Positions 51,901-61,533 of a stretch of DNA of 64,000 bases are shown here, piece by piece. The stretch is taken from contig NZ_JAHKPV010000021.1 in NCBI RefSeq assembly GCF_018860765.1, forward strand, positions 115,781 through 179,780. Reading direction: 5' to 3'. Source of the DNA: Marinobacter salexigens (GTDB taxonomy: Bacteria; Pseudomonadota; Gammaproteobacteria; Pseudomonadales; Oleiphilaceae). The notes below the pieces were generated by a model. That model was given only the letters and a program-made list of their open reading frames with translations. It was not told the origin of the DNA and did no database searches. Within the stretch, counting starts at the first letter, position 1; every line of letters starts with the position of its first letter. The translations under genes and the position numbers were made by a program.

Positions 51901-52808
51901 TGGCGTAGCACTTTGCTCAGGTTGCGAATTTCCCGCTCACCGGGCAAAAACACCAGCACATCACCCGGAGGCAACTTCCCTCTGCGTTCGTGCTGTTCAA
52001 TTTCATCCAGAGCGGCCAGCACGCCATCGTTCCACCCCTGATCACGATCATCTTCATCACCCACGAGCGGGCAATAACGTATATCGACAGGAAAGGTTCG
52101 CCCACTAACCTCAAGCACCGGCGCTTTGTCAAAGAACTCGCTAAAGCGATCCACTTCGATGGTAGCGGAGGTAATGATAACTTTGAGATCAGGCCGCTTG
52201 GGAAGCAACTGCCTGAGGTAACCCAGCAGGAAATCGATGTTCAGGCTGCGTTCATGGGCCTCATCGATAATCAGCGTGTCGTAACGGTCAAGAAAACGGT
52301 CATGCTGGACTTCAGCCAGCAGTATACCGTCGGTCATAACCTTGACCCGGGATTGCTCGGAGGTGTTATCCGTAAACCGCACCTGATAGCCAATTTGCTG
52401 GCCAACCTGTTCGCCCAGCTCATCGGCAATGCGGGCAGCCACGCTGCGGGCAGCGATGCGCCTTGGCTGTGTGTGACCAATCAAGCCCCGAATACCGCGA
52501 CCCATGTTCATGCAGATTTTGGGTATTTGGGTGGTTTTACCGGAGCCGGTTTCGCCAGCAACAATTACAACCTGATGGTTTTCAATCGCTTCGCGAATAT
52601 CGTCTACGCGATCGGAAACCGGCAAGCCTTCAGGAAAGCTAGCTGGCTTATGCAGAGCTTGGCGCTGTTGTACCTTTGCAAGCCCCCGCTCAAGCCACTT
52701 GGCCATCTTTTCTAAGTCTTTCTGGCCAGACTTTCCCTTGGTTCTTGCAACCAATTTAGCGATACGGGCAGCTTCCTGCTGATTGCAGACATCCAACTGC
52801 TCCGTCAT
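48945..52808 (-). CDS. hrpA: ATP-dependent RNA helicase HrpA
   Basis: HrpA is a DEAH-box RNA helicase that rescues stalled ribosomes on mRNA in E. coli. The protein has 1287 residues from the ATG at 52808, and 1304 from a TTG at 52859. It has Walker A GETGSGKTTQIPK, the DEAH box IIDEAHERSLN, SATI, QRAGRCGR and a long C-terminal domain (DUF3418). The ATG is preferred because MTEQ resembles the E. coli start and AAGG is nearby; the TTG, 5 nt after fadD, remains possible. Confidence 0.93.
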   Translation of the reverse strand: MTEQLDVCNQQEAARIAKLVARTKGKSGQKDLEKMAKWLERGLAKVQQRQALHKPASFPEGLPVSDRVDDIREAIENHQVVIVAGETGSGKTTQIPKICMNMGRGIRGLIGHTQPRRIAARSVAARIADELGEQVGQQIGYQVRFTDNTSEQSRVKVMTDGILLAEVQHDRFLDRYDTLIIDEAHERSLNIDFLLGYLRQLLPKRPDLKVIITSATIEVDRFSEFFDKAPVLEVSGRTFPVDIRYCPLVGDEDDRDQGWNDGVLAALDEIEQHERRGKLPPGDVLVFLPGEREIRNLSKVLRHAELLHTEVLPLYSRLSNQEQNRVFQSHRGRRIVLSTNVAETSLTVPGIRYVIDTGVARISRYSVRSKIQRLPIEPVSQASANQRAGRCGRVAPGICFRLYDETDFLNRPEYTDPEILRTNLASVILQMATSGLGEIRNFPFLEAPDKRMINDGYKLLEELSAVDGQRRVTKLGRTMAKLPLDPRLARMLVTAADHGSLAETLTIIAGLSVQDPRERPQDKQQAADQAHAPFNDKESDFVTLLNIWNFYEEQRQELSQNQLKRVCQKSFLSWMRMREWRDIHRQLTLICRDQKLSFNKEAASYEAMHKAILAGLLGQVATKVEKKEYLATRNRKVMIFPGSKVSKTGPKWIVATEIVETSRVFARMVAAIQPEWIEPLARHVVKRHYFEPHWEQKRAQVMGYEKITLYGLDVVPKRPIAFSKIDPVECRNLFIRHALVEGDYRSKAPFISRNREMLVSVEDLEKKTRRRDLLVDDEVLVSFYDERLPEDIVSGRHFESWWKSLAAEELRNLELTEADVLQRPLDAQAADLYPDFLEWEGVRYPLSYEFEPTSERDGVTLQVPLMALRQIPSRRLEWLVPGLLREKCIALVKGLPKALRRNFVPVPDFVDAAIANLQPSNQPLALQLGEQLRKMTGVQIDPETWPKDELPRHLRMNLRVLGDGGKVIAESREAGELQDQLEGRAEEALASATRESTDQEPAGEFTDWEFGELSQQVQTEKGGMQITVYPALEDLGKRVKEIRCLDRLTAVSSTRKGIARLILNRFGNTLDDLERKLPHFKQSALMFAPIGQAKVLLDDLLLATAIEHFLQDQMPYTREAFDTLVDRHRGDFIPALEQADERLYQAMVGYQKVARQLKGKINLALANSMSDLKFQMQNLVYPGFLVETPPQWLTEFGRYFEAALVRLEKMSREMGREREFLHLMEPLWTRYAKKRDEQQKQGVRDPELVVYRWMLEEFRVSFFAQQLGTVMTVSAKRLDKQWQLTRI

Positions 52809-52864
52809 CGCCTTTATTGCGGCTTTTACTGAAAACCTATCATCGGATTGCGAAGTCAAAGTAA

Positions 52865-54541
52865 TTACTTATTACTCGGTTCGTCGCGCAGCTCACGGCG
52901 TAGAATTTTACCTACGTTGGTTTTCGGCAGCTCATCGCGGAATTCAAAGAAACGAGGCACTTTATAGGCGGTGAGTCGCTCGCGGCAGAACTCTTTCAGT
53001 TCGTTCTCGGTAACACCGTCAGCGGTAGCGACCAAATACACCTTAACGGCCTCCCCACTTTTGGCATCGGGAATACCCACTGCTGCGCACTCGACCACTT
53101 TCGGGTGGCTGCTCACAACATCTTCGATCTCGTTCGGGAACACGTTAAACCCGGAAACGATGATCATGTCTTTTTTGCGATCGACAATGCGAATGTAGCC
53201 ATCTTCCTGAATTACGGCAACATCGCCGGTTTGGATGTAGCCGTCTTCAGTAAACGATTTGCGAGTATCTTCTGGGCGCTGCCAGTAGCCACGCATAACC
53301 TGCGGGCCTTTCACACAAAGCTCACCCGGATCGCCAAGCTTGGTTTCGTTGCCGTCATCATCAATTGTCTTGACCTGAGTTGATGGCACGGGCAAACCAA
53401 TGGTTCCCAACTGTATCGCGCTGCGAGGGTTGAAGGTGACCACAGGAGAGGTTTCCGTCATGCCGTAGCCTTCGGAAATTGGGCAACCGGTAACACGCTC
53501 CCACATTTTTGCGGTATCGCTGGTCAAGGCCATGCCGCCGGAGGACGTGAGCTTGAGGTGGCTGAAATCGAGATCCTGAAACTCTTCGTTGTTGCACAGA
53601 GCTACGAACAGCGTGTTGAGGCCCAAAAATGCTGTGAATTTGTGGTTCTGCAACTCTTTTACAAAGCCGGGAATATCTCGGGGGTTGGGGATCAGAATAT
53701 TGTGGCCACCGGCCTCAAGCATAATGCCGCAATTCAGGGTAAAGGAGTAAATGTGGTAAAGCGGTAGGGGCGCAATCACTATTTCCTGCCCTTCTACAAC
53801 GGTGTCTTCCATCATCGGGCGAACTTGTAACAGGTTAGCTACCAAGTTGCCGTGGGTAAGCATAGCCCCCTTGGCAACACCGGTTGTACCGCCGGTGTAC
53901 TGAAGCACAGCGATATCATCCTGCTTGCACTCTACAGGCGTAAACTTCTCCCGCGCACCGGCGCTGAGAACCGCTGGCAGTTTGTGGGCCTGAGGGAGAT
54001 TGAAAGGCGGAACCATCTTCTTCACGTGCTTGACGACAGCGTTCATGAGCGTGCGCTTGATGGGCGAATGCATGTCGGCAATTTCGGTAACAATTACGTG
54101 CTCAATGCTGGTATGGGGCAAAACCTTTTCCGCGTTTTCCGCCATGTTCGCGAGCACTACCAATGCTTTCGCACCCGAATCGTTAAACTGGTGTTCCATC
54201 TCGCGCGTGGTATAAAGCGGGTTGGTGTTCACCACAATCAAGCCTGCGCGCATGGCCCCAAAAACCACAACCGGATACTGGGTTAAGTTCGGCATTTGCA
54301 CAGCAATACGGTCGCCGGGCTTCAGGTCTGTTTTATTTTGCAGCCAGGCAGCGAAGTTTCGAGTTTGGGTATCCAGTTCGCCGTAAGTGAGAGTGGCACC
54401 AACAGCGCTAAAGGCGGGACGATCTGAGTATTTTTTTACCGCCGTTTCAAATACATCCACCATGCTACTGTATTTGTTAAGGTCAACATCACGGGGAACA
54501 CTGGCAGGGTATTTGTCTTGATAGAACTTCTCGAAATCCAT
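52865..54541 (-). CDS. fadD: Long-chain fatty acid-CoA ligase
   Basis: FadD activates fatty acids to acyl-CoA with ATP. The 558-residue protein has the AMP-binding motif YTGGTTGVAKGAM, the GYGMTETSP motif and the conserved C-terminal KVPRFFEFRDELPKTNVGKI with the catalytic Lys. The ATG at 54541 has AGGAGA 5 nt upstream; a slightly longer frame lacks a good site. It is followed by hrpA. Confidence 0.95.
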   Translation of the reverse strand: MDFEKFYQDKYPASVPRDVDLNKYSSMVDVFETAVKKYSDRPAFSAVGATLTYGELDTQTRNFAAWLQNKTDLKPGDRIAVQMPNLTQYPVVVFGAMRAGLIVVNTNPLYTTREMEHQFNDSGAKALVVLANMAENAEKVLPHTSIEHVIVTEIADMHSPIKRTLMNAVVKHVKKMVPPFNLPQAHKLPAVLSAGAREKFTPVECKQDDIAVLQYTGGTTGVAKGAMLTHGNLVANLLQVRPMMEDTVVEGQEIVIAPLPLYHIYSFTLNCGIMLEAGGHNILIPNPRDIPGFVKELQNHKFTAFLGLNTLFVALCNNEEFQDLDFSHLKLTSSGGMALTSDTAKMWERVTGCPISEGYGMTETSPVVTFNPRSAIQLGTIGLPVPSTQVKTIDDDGNETKLGDPGELCVKGPQVMRGYWQRPEDTRKSFTEDGYIQTGDVAVIQEDGYIRIVDRKKDMIIVSGFNVFPNEIEDVVSSHPKVVECAAVGIPDAKSGEAVKVYLVATADGVTENELKEFCRERLTAYKVPRFFEFRDELPKTNVGKILRRELRDEPSNK

Positions 54542-54673
54542 CACCATCTCCTGAACTGGCACTTCTATTTATAATGATCTACAAACACCGAGCGACGTAT
54601 GGATCAACCCGACATAAGTATCAGCCTCAAAAAGTGGTGAGAGAATAGCAGTTTTGTTAACGATGAGGTAGCT

Positions 54674-55729
54674 TCAGCCCGGAAGGAAATCGATTGGAAA
54701 TCTTACTTTCCGGGTTTCGACATTCGCTGCACCAAAGTTAAACAAGCGTACGCGCATCGCGATCTTCTGCTCCAGCGCTGGGCTTTCAAGCTCGGAGCTA
54801 ACTACCTTGCAGGCAGACACCGAACCGTCTGACTCTATTACCAACTCAAGCATTACCCGGCCCACCAAAGTCGGGTCTTTACGCAACTCTCTTTGATACA
54901 GCGAATACAGCGCCGTTTTACTTGAGTCGAACACCTTACGGATGTTGCTCATTGCGCGCTCGCCACCTGACGACTTTTGGGTTCCGGCGGTCGTGCCCGC
55001 GGTAACGGGTTCGGGCTGCGCCACGGCTTCAACTTCTCTCACATCGTGCCCGGAAACGTCAACCTCGGTGCGTGGTGCCTGCGCATCCTTCACACCACCA
55101 CTGTTTTTGAGTGCGTCACTAGCTTGTTGGGCACTGAAGCGGGCACCACTTGCGAGCTCAGCCACATTATCGGCATTGGCCTGAAGAACCGGAGCCGCAG
55201 TGAGTGCGGGTTGGCGCATGGAGGCCAAGCGGTCTCTCATATTCAAAAGTCCAGAACGGGACGCCCTCTCCCTCGCCTGCTCTACGGTCTGCTTGATGGG
55301 TTTCGGCGTTTGTTCAACCGGTTGAACCGGTGGAGGTGGGGCTGGCTTGGATACCTCAGGCTCCGGAATCGGTTCCGGCTTTACGGGTTCCGGCTTTACG
55401 GGTTCCGGCTCAGCGGGTATCGGTTCTGGCTCCACAACCTCCTCGATGGGTTCCGGCACCGTCTTTTCAACCGGCTTCGGCTCTACAAGCAATTTGGCGA
55501 GTTGAGGCGGTAGGCTCTCCATGTGTTCCCGAGCAGGCTCTGGAACATCAAGGGTTGGGATCACAATGGCTAGGGGCACAAAAAACAAAAGTGCCAGCAC
55601 AGTAATCACAAACATTCGCAGGCGCTCGCCCTCTTCCCTGCTCCAGGACAACGAAGACACAACCGCCCTGCCCAGCCCGTTGGTCAGGTCAAAATCACCA
55701 TTAGTAAGCCTAGCGTTCATAGCTGTCAT
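54674..55729 (-). CDS. AgmX/PglI C-terminal domain protein (TonB-like energy transducer)
   Basis: This 351-residue protein has one membrane segment (39-60) and a Pro/Glu/Lys-rich periplasmic linker with PEPVKPEP repeats (about 90-150). The C-terminal domain (about 265-351) matches AgmX/PglI: LYSLYQRELRKDPTLVGRVML. The architecture is that of TonB. Such transducers usually sit beside ExbB and ExbD, which are absent here. It overlaps the preceding 129-residue gene as ATGA and is the last gene of the operon. Confidence 0.85.
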   Translation of the reverse strand: MTAMNARLTNGDFDLTNGLGRAVVSSLSWSREEGERLRMFVITVLALLFFVPLAIVIPTLDVPEPAREHMESLPPQLAKLLVEPKPVEKTVPEPIEEVVEPEPIPAEPEPVKPEPVKPEPIPEPEVSKPAPPPPVQPVEQTPKPIKQTVEQARERASRSGLLNMRDRLASMRQPALTAAPVLQANADNVAELASGARFSAQQASDALKNSGGVKDAQAPRTEVDVSGHDVREVEAVAQPEPVTAGTTAGTQKSSGGERAMSNIRKVFDSSKTALYSLYQRELRKDPTLVGRVMLELVIESDGSVSACKVVSSELESPALEQKIAMRVRLFNFGAANVETRKVRFPIDFLPG

Positions 55730-56115
55730 CGCCGAGCTCCCGGCTGCGGGCCGTGATGAGAACCGCCAAGGCTTTGGCGGAAAACCCTATGACGTTCGAG
55801 CACAATGGCATCTAACGGCTGAACAAGATCGGAAGCACTACCTTTCAGTTCCGCGCTCGGTCGACGCGGTAGAGTGGGCGCACGCCAGGGTAGAATATTC
55901 AGCACCCGCGGCTCGTCTTCGCCCACGCTGGCAGAGATTCCCTCTATGCTGAGGCGCACCGAACTTTCTCGGGCGTCATCAGCCTCCGCTTCGTTAGTGG
56001 ATTCGGCTGCACCCCATGAAAAAGCAGCCGCAAAGGCGAGAATAACAGTCAGGCAAAAGCCAGTGAGAAAACGAAAGGCATCCCTTAAAAATAACCAGAA
56101 AGTCCTGTTCATCAT
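55726..56115 (-). CDS. Small exported or membrane protein of unknown function
   Basis: This 129-residue protein has an N-terminal hydrophobic stretch (about 15-36) that may be a signal peptide or anchor, then an acidic stretch and a Pro/Arg-rich tail. I do not recognise the family. It abuts the lipoprotein gene (stop to start directly adjacent) and overlaps the AgmX gene by 4 nt, so it is very probably a real, co-translated member of this operon. Confidence 0.7.
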   Translation of the reverse strand: MMNRTFWLFLRDAFRFLTGFCLTVILAFAAAFSWGAAESTNEAEADDARESSVRLSIEGISASVGEDEPRVLNILPWRAPTLPRRPSAELKGSASDLVQPLDAIVLERHRVFRQSLGGSHHGPQPGARR

Positions 56116-56643
56116 TTAGTCCAGCCTCCTTTCCAGATCTGCTATCCATCCCGTTACTTTTTTATCTTCATTAGCCGATAGAGCCTGATAGCGCTTGTAG
56201 TGGGTGAGCGCCCTATCGAGATCCAACAAATAGATCTCGGAAATAATCGCAAGATTGTAATGAAGATCGGCAACATTCGGTGATTGCTTGATTCCTTTTG
56301 CCAGTAATTCAGCCGCGTCTTTAAAACGGTGTTTCTGTTTCAGCAAGAGAGCCAAATTGTTGAGTACTGCGGCATCGTTGTGGTTGAGTTCAACGGCCCG
56401 CTGCCAAGCTTCAATGGCGCCGGAAATATCGCCTTGCTCATAGGCCGCGGAGCCTTTCTGAGCAAGTACCAGAGCCTGCTGTGGGTCACCTACCGTCGTC
56501 TTAACCTTGGGCTCAACAGGTTGCGTCGCACAGCCAACCATTAGAGTTGCGAGAGTAAGCGATAAGCTCAGTGCAGCGAACCGACAAAAAGCTCGTAAGG
56601 CTTTTAATAAACGAAGAGAAAAGAAGCAGTAATCAGACACCAT
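56116..56643 (-). CDS. TPR lipoprotein
   Basis: This 175-residue protein has a hydrophobic N-terminus ending in a lipobox (TLMVGCATQ), so it is probably a lipoprotein. TPR repeats follow (GSAAYEQGDISGAIEAWQRAVELN and the next unit). The ATG at 56643 has GGAG 6 nt upstream and overlaps the 940-residue gene by 11 nt. It resembles PilF/PilW-like TPR lipoproteins in design but not in context. Confidence 0.82.
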   Translation of the reverse strand: MVSDYCFFSLRLLKALRAFCRFAALSLSLTLATLMVGCATQPVEPKVKTTVGDPQQALVLAQKGSAAYEQGDISGAIEAWQRAVELNHNDAAVLNNLALLLKQKHRFKDAAELLAKGIKQSPNVADLHYNLAIISEIYLLDLDRALTHYKRYQALSANEDKKVTGWIADLERRLD

Positions 56644-59455
56644 CACTCTCTCCCTGAGCTGCCGCACTCATCCAGCGCAGCGCGCGATCGTATCGCCCGG
56701 GATGCAGCTTAGCTAGAACCTCCAAGCTTTTTTCAATCCAGACATTAAAACCTGAGGTCGCAATGCTCTGATGGTTTTCTGAATGCAGAGCGATTGCACG
56801 CTCTTCAAACGGATAGGCTTCTTCTTCAAGCAGCATTGTGTATTGCATCTGCTCTAGCTCATTTAGATCGTCTGGCGCAGTAGAGGCCATAAGGTCCCGG
56901 GCCATAATCCGGTGAAGCTCAGCGCGGCGATACACAGACTCTGGCAACACCTCGGCACCACCAAGAGACTCAGCGTTACGAAAATGAGTTTGGGCATTTT
57001 CCATGGCAAGTTGTTTACGCGCCAGTGATTCATCAAGGGGCATGCTTAATTCAACCCCCCCAAACTCTGCGGCTGCCTCGGCGCCCATGGCCAACGAGCC
57101 TCGTGCAGCCCACTGCAACGTCTGCGTGGAATGCCAGTCACTCTCTAGCTCGGCAGACACCAGTTTTGTACGCCACTGCGCGGGGTCCGTGCCGGACTCA
57201 GCTAACCGGTGACGCATGGTTTGCATACGAATATGGTCTTCGGCGTCTGCTGCGATCGGGCTAGTCGCAAGATAATCCGCATAGACAGCATTCCGCTGAT
57301 CGAATGCTTCGCCAGCGTGGAACAGCTCTGCCGCTCGAAGCCGATAAGTCAAAGCATCACCACCGGCTGCCTCAGACTGGGTGCTTTGGTTGTCGGCAAT
57401 GTCGATCAACTCTCTGGCCGCCCGGATGGGTTGGCTGGACGAGGTATAAGCCAGAACGAGCTTTTCACCAATATCCGAGGCCAAATCGTGGGTTGGATAA
57501 TCGGCTCTAAAGCGGTTGAGCTCGTTGATTGCAGGCTGCCAATCGGATGCTCTGAGCAACGTATTTGCTGCATCGAAACGACCCTTAATTGCGACTTCCG
57601 AACCGGGTAGAACCGTTTCAACTCGCTGAAAATGTGCCACAGCAATTGCTGGCTTGCCCGCTTCGGCAGCCTGTTCGCCCTGCCTGTAAATGGCTGTGGC
57701 AACTTGCTGGCGCAGCTCCGGCGCATCCTGTTCCATAGTGAGCGTTGCAGAATCGCTGGAGGCCAGAGCCAAAGCCTCACGCCACGCACCCTCGGCAAGA
57801 CTGTATTCTGCCGTATTTTGATGCACTTGAGCCGTGACCAGCCAGCCAGCGTAGCGCGTTTCTGGCGCTGCTTTTGAATGATCGACCGCTTGCACAGCAT
57901 ATTGCAAAGCCAAATCGTTATTACCGGACTCAAGCCAACGGTTGGCTAGATAAGCCAGCAACTCTGGTGCTCTGTTGTCGGCGCCGTACTGTGCTACGAA
58001 ACGGTCCGTCTCGACAGAAAGATCGGCAAGGTCAGGGTTGAATTCAGATGAAACCGCCTCACCCCTAGCACCAGCTCGAATCAAAGCAACAGCTGCCCAC
58101 CCGGCATCTGCGGCATAGTCGTACCCCGGCAGTTCATAAGCCGCCACTTGAAAGTTCTTAAGCGCCGCCGGATAAGCCGCTGCCTGTAACCAGGCGTCGC
58201 CAGCAAGCCGGTAAAATTCACCACCCTCGTCACTGCGGCGTGCCAAGCCCTCGTAATAGGTTGCCGCTGCCCTGTAATTTTCGACACGGCTTCCTTTCTT
58301 GTCATCACCTTGTGTGTAGTAAAAATCAGCAAGAAACCGGCTAAACTCGCGCCACTTTGTGCGATAACCATCGTCTAACCCTGCGTACTCCGCCTGATCG
58401 TTAAACAGCGCAACGTAGTCAGCCATAGCGTCTCTTGCCTTTACAGGCCTGCCAGCAGCGCTCCACACATCCACGACCTGACTCATAAAACCGGCCCGCT
58501 GCGGATGTTTTGGGAAGTTGCTCACAAATGCCCGGTTGGCGACGACGCTGGCTTCAGAGTTATTTTGCACTGCGTACAAATCGGCTAGGCGGTCAAACAC
58601 CAAAGGTGTCCAGGGGCGTGATGCTTCCGGTTCCAGCCAACCCATCAAGGTTTCTGCGCCGCCTCGGCGGCTGGCCATCAGCGCGAGTATACGAAGGGTA
58701 TCGTCAATGCTGTCTACGCTAGATTCGGGAATTTGGTTAAGGCTCGAAGTGCTTGGAATGGCTTCATCCAACACCGTAACGAACCTTTGACCCGCACGTT
58801 CCCAGGCTTGTGGGCCTTGTTTGAAAAGGGACCACCCGAGCATGTAACGAGCCTTGTTTTTCAGGTCGCCAACTACGCCCTCTCCATCAACAAGCTTGCG
58901 GTATTCTGCCTCGGCCTCTGCATAGCGACCGTCAGCAAATGCTGACTCTGCCACCCGGAATCTGGCTTCGGCAACAAGAGGAGAATTGGGATACTGGCCA
59001 ACTAATTGTTGAAGGCGTTTCACAGAGGCATCGTTCTGGCCAATCAACGCATGGGCTTTTGCCATCTGATACAAGAGCTCATCCATGGGGCCGCTGTGTC
59101 CGCCACGCCTCAGAATGGTCTCATAGCTGTCAATGGCCTGCCGGTACATGTCCGTTTCTTCCTCCGGAGTAAATCCTATGTCTTGACCGGAGCGATCACG
59201 AATATTTGCAAGCCGATTCAGCGCATCAACTCGCACACTGGGCTCATCGGCTTTTTTGAACAGCCTCTGGTAACGTCTGGCAACCTCCGCTGGAGAGATC
59301 GCGGGAAGCGGGCGGGATTCAAACTTGAGGAATACCGGCCGCATATCTGCGATGGTTTCGCCGTCCTGGCCCAGTTCTACGCTAAACGACTCCTGCCCAT
59401 AAGAAGCGCTACAAAACAAGCTTAGGGGTAATAGTAGAATACGCAGACGTTTCAT
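56633..59455 (-). CDS. Large periplasmic TPR/helical-repeat protein
   Basis: This 940-residue protein has a signal peptide (1-19, ending SYGQ) and many TPR-like repeats along its length (FRVAESAFADGRYAEAEAEY; FDAANTLLRASDWQPAINEL). It probably is a scaffold for a periplasmic assembly. The ATG overlaps the preceding gene as ATGA and the stop overlaps the next gene, so the three products are likely made in fixed ratio. The closest comparisons are TPR proteins in gliding-motility-type AgmX clusters. No catalytic motif seen. Confidence 0.82.
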   Translation of the reverse strand: MKRLRILLLPLSLFCSASYGQESFSVELGQDGETIADMRPVFLKFESRPLPAISPAEVARRYQRLFKKADEPSVRVDALNRLANIRDRSGQDIGFTPEEETDMYRQAIDSYETILRRGGHSGPMDELLYQMAKAHALIGQNDASVKRLQQLVGQYPNSPLVAEARFRVAESAFADGRYAEAEAEYRKLVDGEGVVGDLKNKARYMLGWSLFKQGPQAWERAGQRFVTVLDEAIPSTSSLNQIPESSVDSIDDTLRILALMASRRGGAETLMGWLEPEASRPWTPLVFDRLADLYAVQNNSEASVVANRAFVSNFPKHPQRAGFMSQVVDVWSAAGRPVKARDAMADYVALFNDQAEYAGLDDGYRTKWREFSRFLADFYYTQGDDKKGSRVENYRAAATYYEGLARRSDEGGEFYRLAGDAWLQAAAYPAALKNFQVAAYELPGYDYAADAGWAAVALIRAGARGEAVSSEFNPDLADLSVETDRFVAQYGADNRAPELLAYLANRWLESGNNDLALQYAVQAVDHSKAAPETRYAGWLVTAQVHQNTAEYSLAEGAWREALALASSDSATLTMEQDAPELRQQVATAIYRQGEQAAEAGKPAIAVAHFQRVETVLPGSEVAIKGRFDAANTLLRASDWQPAINELNRFRADYPTHDLASDIGEKLVLAYTSSSQPIRAARELIDIADNQSTQSEAAGGDALTYRLRAAELFHAGEAFDQRNAVYADYLATSPIAADAEDHIRMQTMRHRLAESGTDPAQWRTKLVSAELESDWHSTQTLQWAARGSLAMGAEAAAEFGGVELSMPLDESLARKQLAMENAQTHFRNAESLGGAEVLPESVYRRAELHRIMARDLMASTAPDDLNELEQMQYTMLLEEEAYPFEERAIALHSENHQSIATSGFNVWIEKSLEVLAKLHPGRYDRALRWMSAAAQGESDGV

Positions 59456-60966
59456 CGTTCCAGCTCCCCGGAATCAAGTTCCTTCAAAGCCAGATACTCA
59501 TACAGATAGGCAATTCTCTGCTCGGTTTTATCCAGAGCCAACACCATTTTTTGATCTTGGATGTCCACAAAATCCAGTGCCAAGCGATCAAGCGAGGTTT
59601 CCGCCTGATCGCGCAAAGCTGTAACTGACTCAAGATACTGGAGCGACTGTTTACGCAAACTCCGGGCATGAGCGAGCAGTTGGTTCAGGTGGTCAGGCCG
59701 GAGTGCGGATCTGCTTTGGAGTTTCTCAAGCCGCTGGCCAGCATCAGAAAGAGTCGTGTTCAGGGTTCTAAATTGTGAAATCTGGTCTGAACTTAACCGA
59801 GCTGTATCGAGCCGGTCCATAAGCTCACTCAAACGACCTTGCAGACGTTTGTTTTGAGCCTTCAACCGGTCTTCTTGTGCTGCAGCTCGGCGATCGACAC
59901 CTTTGGATTTAAGCTGATCCTGCATAGCAGTAATAAAAATACCAATGTCATGCGCGTTGAGCTCTAACTGGCTTGCCATTGCAGCCAACTCGGCCACCCG
60001 ACCAACGGCCTGCTGGGCCATTGGCTGTTCCATAAAACTCAGTAAATAGGCCACACGGGGCTGGGCGAGTGTGCGGCTATCGGCCAGAAACCACTCAACC
60101 TTAGGGCTACCAAAACCCGAATTACTGGAACCACCGCCCGATGCTGTACCGTAGCTTTGATCCCGCGCATCTAGAACAAGCGCCTTGTAAGCGCCCTGCT
60201 CTTCAATCTGGCTGGCCAGCATACGTAAGGTAGCCCTCTCACCTTCGTAGGTTGCGTTAGCCGTTAGGTAGGCCTCGCCTGCTTGGCCGAGATAGCCGGC
60301 AAGATCATAACCGCGCGCCATTCCTAGCCAAGCATCTGCAACACCGGGATACGCTAGAGGGTATTTTTTCGCACGATGCCAGCTCTGCATTGCGGCGCGG
60401 TAATTACCTTCTTCCGCTAGTACTAAACCATGAAAGTAAAGTGCTTGGGGTGTTCTATGGCTATCGAGCGGAATTTTTTCAAGAAACCCAATCGCTTTCT
60501 CATACTCTGAATTTGTGTAGGCAAGGTAACCGGCACGCAACAGAATACGGCTACGCAAAGCCGATTTTCGCCCGGCGTCTGTATCCTTGTCGGCCATAGC
60601 CAAGGCCACACGCAGAGCGACCAAAGCCCGCGACGGATTTAGATCGTTGCGGGCATAGTCTCCGGAAAGATTAAGGTAGCCAACAGCAGACCAGTACCCC
60701 TCAGCCATAGTTGCAAGGATCTTGCCTGCGCTTTCAGCGTCTCCGCTGGCGCGGGCCGCTTCAGCTTCCTCGTAGAGCTTCTGCTGCTTTGACCTTCGGG
60801 TAATGTCGGAATGGCCGTTCGAGTACCAACTCGTCTTTGCCTGAGCAAATTGTTCAAGACCGGCTTTGAGCGCTGTCGGCGTGGGCTGGGCTGCGTGGGC
60901 TGAGGTCAGCAACAAACCCGACACGCACACAGGAAGCAGAACGTAGCTCAGCAAAGACAACCTCAT
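59452..60966 (-). CDS. Periplasmic TPR / coiled-coil protein
   Basis: This 504-residue protein has a signal peptide (1-25, ending AHA), an N-terminal TPR-like half (LRAGYLAYTNSEYEKAIGFL) and a C-terminal coiled coil (LKAQNKRLQGRLSELMDRLD and further heptads to the end). It starts 6 nt after the preceding gene and overlaps the next by 4 nt. Function unknown; its layout suggests a structural or scaffold part. Confidence 0.82.
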   Translation of the reverse strand: MRLSLLSYVLLPVCVSGLLLTSAHAAQPTPTALKAGLEQFAQAKTSWYSNGHSDITRRSKQQKLYEEAEAARASGDAESAGKILATMAEGYWSAVGYLNLSGDYARNDLNPSRALVALRVALAMADKDTDAGRKSALRSRILLRAGYLAYTNSEYEKAIGFLEKIPLDSHRTPQALYFHGLVLAEEGNYRAAMQSWHRAKKYPLAYPGVADAWLGMARGYDLAGYLGQAGEAYLTANATYEGERATLRMLASQIEEQGAYKALVLDARDQSYGTASGGGSSNSGFGSPKVEWFLADSRTLAQPRVAYLLSFMEQPMAQQAVGRVAELAAMASQLELNAHDIGIFITAMQDQLKSKGVDRRAAAQEDRLKAQNKRLQGRLSELMDRLDTARLSSDQISQFRTLNTTLSDAGQRLEKLQSRSALRPDHLNQLLAHARSLRKQSLQYLESVTALRDQAETSLDRLALDFVDIQDQKMVLALDKTEQRIAYLYEYLALKELDSGELER

Positions 60967-60972
60967 GACTGG

Positions 60973-61533
60973 CTACTTCCACTCTACAAAAGAAACGCGG
61001 GGTTCGAAATCAGGTGCCTTGGCTTCAAGGGCCATTTGCAAGCGAAGGGCGCCCGGACGTTTTTGAAAACGATGTGAGGACTCACGCCGCACGAAGCGAT
61101 CGTTAGCGGCTCTGGCTGTAATGATCGCTTTCAGTTCGTGAGAGCCACTGGCCAGATTGCCTGTAAAAAGCTGCTGGATTCCACCCTGCTCTAGCGAACC
61201 GTTTTCACGAAGACTGTAGTGATGGGCAGAGACAGGTGTTCCGTCAACAAACAGCTCCACCGAGTCGAGATCCAGACCATCCGGACTGGTAAGCGTTAGG
61301 AAAACAGCCAGCCGCGTATCAACGGGGTGAAGCACTTTTTGCTCAAGCTCGTATACATTCCGCGAATGGGCGGACACTTCCGTTTTTAGCGCGGCAATTT
61401 CGTCGTCAAGAGCGGATGCGAAAACTGAACCAGCAGCAACCAATAGCGCAGCCATCAGGCCGGAGCCTAATACTGAAACGAATCTAACTCGCTTGCCGCC
61501 CCGGTACACTTGTGTTTTGTCTAGGCCAAACAT
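60973..61533 (-). CDS. Membrane-anchored periplasmic protein of unknown function
   Basis: From the ATG at 61533 (AGGAG about 10 nt upstream) this is a 186-residue protein. It has a short cytoplasmic start (MFGLDKTQVYRGGKR), a membrane anchor (18-40), a short coiled coil (41-65) and a beta-sandwich-like domain (LDLDSVELFVDGTPVSAHHY). It is the first gene of the TPR/AgmX operon. A longer frame upstream to 61593 adds 20 residues without conserved features. Confidence 0.75.
   Translation of the reverse strand: MFGLDKTQVYRGGKRVRFVSVLGSGLMAALLVAAGSVFASALDDEIAALKTEVSAHSRNVYELEQKVLHPVDTRLAVFLTLTSPDGLDLDSVELFVDGTPVSAHHYSLRENGSLEQGGIQQLFTGNLASGSHELKAIITARAANDRFVRRESSHRFQKRPGALRLQMALEAKAPDFEPRVSFVEWK

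Noticed and set aside
55380..55425. Short DNA repeat GGGTTCCGGCTTTAC
   Set aside because: It encodes the PEPVKPEP linker of the AgmX protein and reflects protein repeats, not a separate element.
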